Origin: Clostridia bacterium
GTDB taxonomy: Bacteria > Bacillota_A > Clostridia > TANB77 > CAG-508
Direction of reading: 5' to 3'
NCBI GenBank assembly: GCA_017621295.1
Contig: JAGATI010000165.1
Coordinates: forward strand, 1 to 9,235
DNA length: 9,235 bases
The stretch's first letter is position 1. Each line of letters opens with the position of its first letter. Shown one piece after another: positions 7,366 through 9,235 of this stretch. The notes under the pieces were generated by a model. It made no database searches and had not been told where the DNA came from. It worked only from the letters and a program-made list of their open reading frames with translations. A program made the translations under genes and the position numbers.

Positions 7366-7382
7366 TGTGTTTTTTCTTACAT

Positions 7383-7411
7383 ATTTTACCAGACGAAGTT
7401 TGTTTTGTCAA
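7383..7411 (-). promoter_or_regulatory. Sigma-A-type promoter of the abrB-like gene
   Basis: On the minus strand a perfect TTGACA (7411-7406) is 17 bp from TAAAAT (7388-7383). The predicted start near 7376 puts the perfect 0A box at about +12 to +20, a roadblock position. Confidence 0.88.
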
Positions 7412-7465
7412 TCCATTGGTTTGCTTAATATTAATATGCTTGTTACGTTTTCTATACTATTTACA

Positions 7466-7774
7466 CTATATTAATGTTTTTATTATATCATTTATACTAT
7501 TTATATTATTTTTAATTTTACTTATCTTTTTATTAATAACATCAGATTTATTTGTTATTCCTTTTAAAATAAAATCTGTTGAATATCCTGTTTTCTCAGA
7601 TAGCTCTATAATCTTTTCTATAGATAATCCTTTTTCTCCACTAATTGCTCTTCCTAAATGTTGACCACTTATATTTATTAACTTTGCAAATTCTTCCTTT
7701 GTCATATTCTTTTCGTTTCTTATAAATTCAATTCTCTTACCAATGTCTTTTTTAATTATTTCTTTTTTCTCCAT
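7466..7774 (-). CDS. XRE-family helix-turn-helix regulator
   Basis: A 102-residue protein from the ATG at 7774. Residues about 11-70 form a Cro/C1-type helix-turn-helix: IGKRIEFIRNEKNMTKEEFA leads into the turn, KLINISGQHLGRAISGEKG gives the recognition helix, and GYSTDFILKG matches the end of the domain in many clostridial XRE regulators. The remaining 30 residues are a lysine- and asparagine-rich helix, possibly for dimerisation. I chose 7774 over an in-frame ATG at 7786 because GGTGA lies 5 bases before the former and the latter has no ribosome site. It is divergent from the Spo0A-like gene, with about 120 bp between them holding promoter and operator candidates. It could therefore regulate itself and that gene. 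No phage or toxin-antitoxin partner is visible. Confidence 0.88.
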   Translation of the reverse strand: MEKKEIIKKDIGKRIEFIRNEKNMTKEEFAKLINISGQHLGRAISGEKGLSIEKIIELSEKTGYSTDFILKGITNKSDVINKKISKIKNNINSINDIIKTLI

Positions 7775-7779
7775 ATTTA

Positions 7780-7823
7780 TCACCATTATTAATATAATAT
7801 GTTAAACAAACATTTCATGGTGA
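7780..7823. promoter_or_regulatory. Inverted repeats in the divergent regulator intergenic region
   Basis: Two nested symmetric elements sit just upstream of the XRE gene. TCACCAT (7780-7786) is repeated inverted as ATGGTGA (7817-7823). Between them lies ATGTTAAACAAACAT (7799-7813), with 5-bp arms around 5 bases. Sites of this size are typical operators for XRE repressors, so autoregulation is plausible. The left heptamer also overlaps the XRE ribosome site, so its symmetry could be chance. Confidence 0.4.
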
Positions 7824-7838
7824 ACTTACTATAAATTT

Positions 7839-7857
7839 ATTGTAGATTTTTGTCGAT
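7839..7857 (+). promoter_or_regulatory. 0A-like boxes upstream of the Spo0A-like response regulator
   Basis: TTTGTCGAT (7849-7857) matches the 0A consensus TTTGTCGAA at 8 of 9 positions. ATTGTAGAT (7839-7847), exactly 10 bp upstream, matches 6 of 9. Relative to the start predicted from the -10 at 7866-7871 they cover about -40 to -21, over the missing -35 element. That is the position seen at Spo0A-activated promoters. Confidence 0.6.
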
Positions 7858-7862
7858 TTGTG

Positions 7863-7871
7863 TGGTATGAT
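7863..7871 (+). promoter_or_regulatory. Extended -10 promoter of the Spo0A-like gene
   Basis: TGGTATGAT fits the extended -10 form TGnTATAAT with one mismatch. There is no consensus -35 at 16-18 bp. The 0A-like boxes occupy that place, which suggests an activated promoter. The expected start near 7878 gives a leader of only about 18 bases. Confidence 0.55.
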
Positions 7872-7895
7872 TTATAAAAAAAAGGGTGAAAATGT

Positions 7896-8663
7896 ATGGA
7901 AAGAAAAATAAAAATTGTACTTCTTGAAGATAATAATGAAGAAAGCAAAATGTTTCAAGATTTTAAAAACAAACGTAATGATATAACATTAGTAGCTAAA
8001 ACAAAATCTAGTGATGAAGCATTAACTTTAGTAAAAAAGCATTCTCCAGATGCAATAATTCTAGATTTAGAATTGCATGAAGGTAATGGTTCTGGTTTCG
8101 ACTTTTTAAATAATCTAAAAAGTTTATTATTACCTTACAAACCTTTAATTATTGTAACAACTTATATTGCATCAAAAGTAATATACGACAAACTTCATAA
8201 AGATTTTGTTGATTTAATATTTTATAAAAAACAATCTGATTATTCACCTAAATTAGTTATAGATGCTTTAATCTTACTAGCACAAGAACCCAATTTAAAG
8301 CCAGCAAACGTTAATATTTCACCAGAAGAAAAAGATTTAGAACTTCGAAATAGAATTAATAAAGAATTAGATTTAATTGGTATAAGCTATAAACTAAAAG
8401 GGAGAGAATATCTCTTTGAGGGAATTTATTATTTATTAACATCTAATAACCCTAATATCACTGTTTTTCAGCATTTATCTAATCGATATAAATTATTAAC
8501 TAGTAGTATAAGTCGTGCTATTCAAACATCTATTAATCATACTTGGAGAACTTCTGCTATTGAAGATTTGAGGCTTAATTATACAGCTCAAATAAATTAT
8601 AATACTGGTGTTCCTACTCCTACTGAATTTATATATTTTATAGTAAATAAGTTAAAGCAATAA
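7896..8663 (+). CDS. Spo0A-like response regulator (paralogue)
   Basis: A 255-residue protein, close to the 267 of Bacillus Spo0A. Residues 1-128 are a receiver domain: acidic pair E11-D12, phosphoacceptor D57 in IILDLEL, switch threonine in VTTY (88-89) and conserved lysine near 111 (FYKK). A linker follows to about 148. Residues 149-255 are a Spo0A C-terminal DNA-binding domain: LIGISYKLKGREYLFEGIYY, YKLLTSSISRAIQTSINHTW (compare TTASRVERAIRHAIEVAW in Bacillus) and the closing PTPTEFIYFIVNKLK. It is probably not the housekeeping Spo0A, because the receiver is divergent (the exceptions are listed above) and the usual spoIVB neighbour is absent. The ribosome site AAAGGGTG is 7 bases before the ATG. 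A terminator lies downstream, followed by a micro-ORF and a sensor-like membrane protein that may be its partner. The promoter carries 0A-like boxes, so auto- or cross-regulation by Spo0A is likely. Confidence 0.88.
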   Translation: MERKIKIVLLEDNNEESKMFQDFKNKRNDITLVAKTKSSDEALTLVKKHSPDAIILDLELHEGNGSGFDFLNNLKSLLLPYKPLIIVTTYIASKVIYDKLHKDFVDLIFYKKQSDYSPKLVIDALILLAQEPNLKPANVNISPEEKDLELRNRINKELDLIGISYKLKGREYLFEGIYYLLTSNNPNITVFQHLSNRYKLLTSSISRAIQTSINHTWRTSAIEDLRLNYTAQINYNTGVPTPTEFIYFIVNKLKQ

Positions 8664-8697
8664 CCAATTTCCACAACTTTTTTATATAATTGCACTC

Positions 8698-8735
8698 AAA
8701 ATGCCACCTAAGTAAAGTAATTCAGGTGGTATTTT
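8698..8735. terminator. Terminator after the Spo0A-like gene
   Basis: AAAATGCCACCT (8698-8709) pairs with AGGTGGTATTTT (8724-8735) over 12 bp with one G-T wobble and a 14-base loop. A run of T closes the stem on the plus strand and a run of A opens it. It starts 34 bases after the stop codon. Its right arm overlaps the start of the long inverted repeat at 8731. Confidence 0.82.
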
Positions 8736-8768
8736 AAATTTATATATATGTATATATAAATTTAAAAT
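8731..8768. repeat. 38-bp perfect AT inverted repeat upstream of the micro-ORF
   Basis: The arm ATTTTAAATTTATATATA (8731-8748) is followed by TG and then its exact reverse complement (8751-8768). The flanking bases 8730 and 8769 also pair, so each arm is 19 bases. The repeat ends just before the AAGGA ribosome site of the 16-codon ORF. It could be an operator, a promoter inside a palindrome, or an RNA stem in the leader. Base composition alone makes short AT palindromes common, but 18 to 19 exact bases is long. Confidence 0.85.
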
Positions 8769-8782
8769 AAGGATGTGAGGTT

Positions 8783-8833
8783 ATGGATTGGTGGAATAGA
8801 CTATTAGATTGCTTAACTTACTGGTGCAAATAA
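8783..8833 (+). CDS. Candidate 16-residue micropeptide, Trp/Cys-rich
   Basis: The frame encodes MDWWNRLLDCLTYWCK. AAGGA (8769-8773) sits 9 bases before the ATG, and an in-frame stop at 8768-8770 rules out a longer product. Three of 16 residues are Trp and two are Cys (C10, C15). This is very unusual in so AT-rich a genome, where TGG is rare, and points to selection on the peptide or on Trp/Cys codons. Candidate roles are a signalling peptide read by the membrane protein 120 bases downstream, a leader peptide for attenuation at the following hairpin, or a small membrane-active peptide. The DWW segment recalls the double-Trp streptococcal XIP pheromones, but there the pair lies near the C-terminus and the receptor is cytoplasmic, so I give that little weight. 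It lacks the leader and tail of AgrD. Translation is unproven. Confidence 0.5.
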   Translation: MDWWNRLLDCLTYWCK

Positions 8834-8849
8834 CCTGATAGCTTTATCG

Positions 8850-8899
8850 AAGTAGTTAACCAAGCACTTTTTGGTGCTCACATTAATGGTTGACTACTT
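8850..8899 (+). terminator. Long hairpin between the micro-ORF and the sensor gene (terminator or attenuator)
   Basis: AAGTAGTTAACCA (8850-8862) pairs with TGGTTGACTACTT (8887-8899) over 13 positions with one wobble. Inside it AGCAC (8863-8867) pairs with GTGCT (8874-8878), leaving an 8-base bulge. TTTCTAATTTTC follows. This could end most transcripts of the micro-ORF and let a fraction read into the sensor gene. An alternative pairing, ACCAA with TTGGT inside the loop, would allow switching. It begins 17 bases after the micro-ORF stop. Confidence 0.6.
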
Positions 8900-8953
8900 T
8901 CTAATTTTCATATAAAATATCATAGATATTTTACAAATTATGGAGATGTTTAT

Positions 8954-9235
8954 ATGTATTTTATTGATTATTTAAATATTATATTAAAATATGCTTTTAT
9001 AAATTTGACTATTAGTTATTTATTTTTGAAAATGTCTAATCTTAAATTATCCACTATTAAAAATAAATTAACAGTTATTCTATCTTGTATAATAATTTCT
9101 ATTATACTTACTGCTTTTAGTAAATATATTAATCCTTCATCAATTATCATTATATCTTATGTTATTTTAACTTTTTTGTTTAATTATATAACTAAACACG
9201 GATTTTTATATACTTGTACTGTAACTTTGGTTTCA
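8954..9235 (+). CDS. Multi-pass membrane protein, probable sensor region of a GHKL/AgrC-type histidine kinase (partial)
   Basis: Open from the ATG at 8954 to the window edge (94 codons, no stop). GGAG (8942-8945) is 8 bases before the start. Hydrophobic segments at about 7-26, 39-56, 62-79 and 84 onward predict at least three to four membrane helices. A positively charged loop (KMSNLKLSTIKNKL, 26-39) suits a cytoplasmic connector. The layout, and the phrases SYVILTFLFNYITK and GFLYTCTVTLVS, resemble the N-terminal sensor domains of clostridial GHKL histidine kinases, which detect cyclic or linear peptides in Agr-type systems. The kinase domain itself would lie beyond the window, so this is a family impression and not a motif match. 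Its position after a Spo0A-type response regulator and a micro-ORF supports a two-component partnership. Alternatives are an unrelated permease or an AgrB-like processing protein. Confidence 0.6.
   Translation, partial: MYFIDYLNIILKYAFINLTISYLFLKMSNLKLSTIKNKLTVILSCIIISIILTAFSKYINPSSIIIISYVILTFLFNYITKHGFLYTCTVTLVS

Noticed and set aside
7163..7664. Two overlapping plus-strand frames of Phe/Leu-rich protein across the abrB-like and XRE genes
   Set aside because: They are complements of AT-rich coding regions and a promoter. Their hydrophobicity reflects antisense Lys/Asn codons, and no ribosome site is present.
8886..8915. Nine-codon frame MVDYFLIFI in the hairpin region
   Set aside because: It has no ribosome site and lies within the 3' arm of the hairpin, so it is most likely chance.

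Overview
The window looks like a chromosomal segment from a low-GC, spore-forming Firmicute, most likely a clostridium. Three things support this: most genes are very AT-rich (the nucleotidyltransferase gene at 4076-4627 is the exception), the Shine-Dalgarno sites are strong AGGAGG/AAGGAG types, and there is an alpha/beta-type small acid-soluble spore protein together with a Spo0A-type response regulator and an AbrB-family regulator.

Region 1 (1-3921, minus strand) is the class III heat-shock operon in the order ctsR-mcsA-mcsB-clpC. clpC runs off the left edge. A consensus promoter (TTGACA-16-TATAAT) overlaps a textbook CtsR operator upstream of ctsR. mcsA is split by a one-base frameshift at a run of six A, although both halves keep their conserved features.

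Region 2 (about 4026-6586, minus strand) holds metabolic or accessory genes: a cytidylyltransferase-fold nucleotidyltransferase of visibly higher GC than everything around it, a Nudix hydrolase, an unrecognised 52-residue protein and a Cof-type HAD phosphatase with its own promoter.

Region 3 (6716-7871) is a spore and transition-state section. It has the spore protein (plus strand), a shared bidirectional terminator, an AbrB-like regulator with four cysteines (minus strand), and a small XRE-family regulator (minus strand) divergent from the next gene. The abrB-like promoter is followed by a perfect 0A box (the Spo0A binding site) with a weaker copy 10 bp away.

Region 4 (7839-9235, plus strand) is the most unusual part. 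It runs: response regulator with a Spo0A-type DNA-binding domain, strong terminator, 38-bp perfect inverted repeat, a 16-codon ORF rich in Trp and Cys with a good ribosome binding site, a long hairpin, and the start of a multi-pass membrane protein resembling the sensor half of an AgrC/GHKL-type histidine kinase (truncated by the window edge). 0A-like boxes with a 10-bp period lie over the -35 region of the response regulator. My inference is that this is a Spo0A-paralogue two-component module, possibly linked to a peptide signal, wired to an AbrB-like repressor. The peptide's role and the kinase identity are not proven by the sequence.
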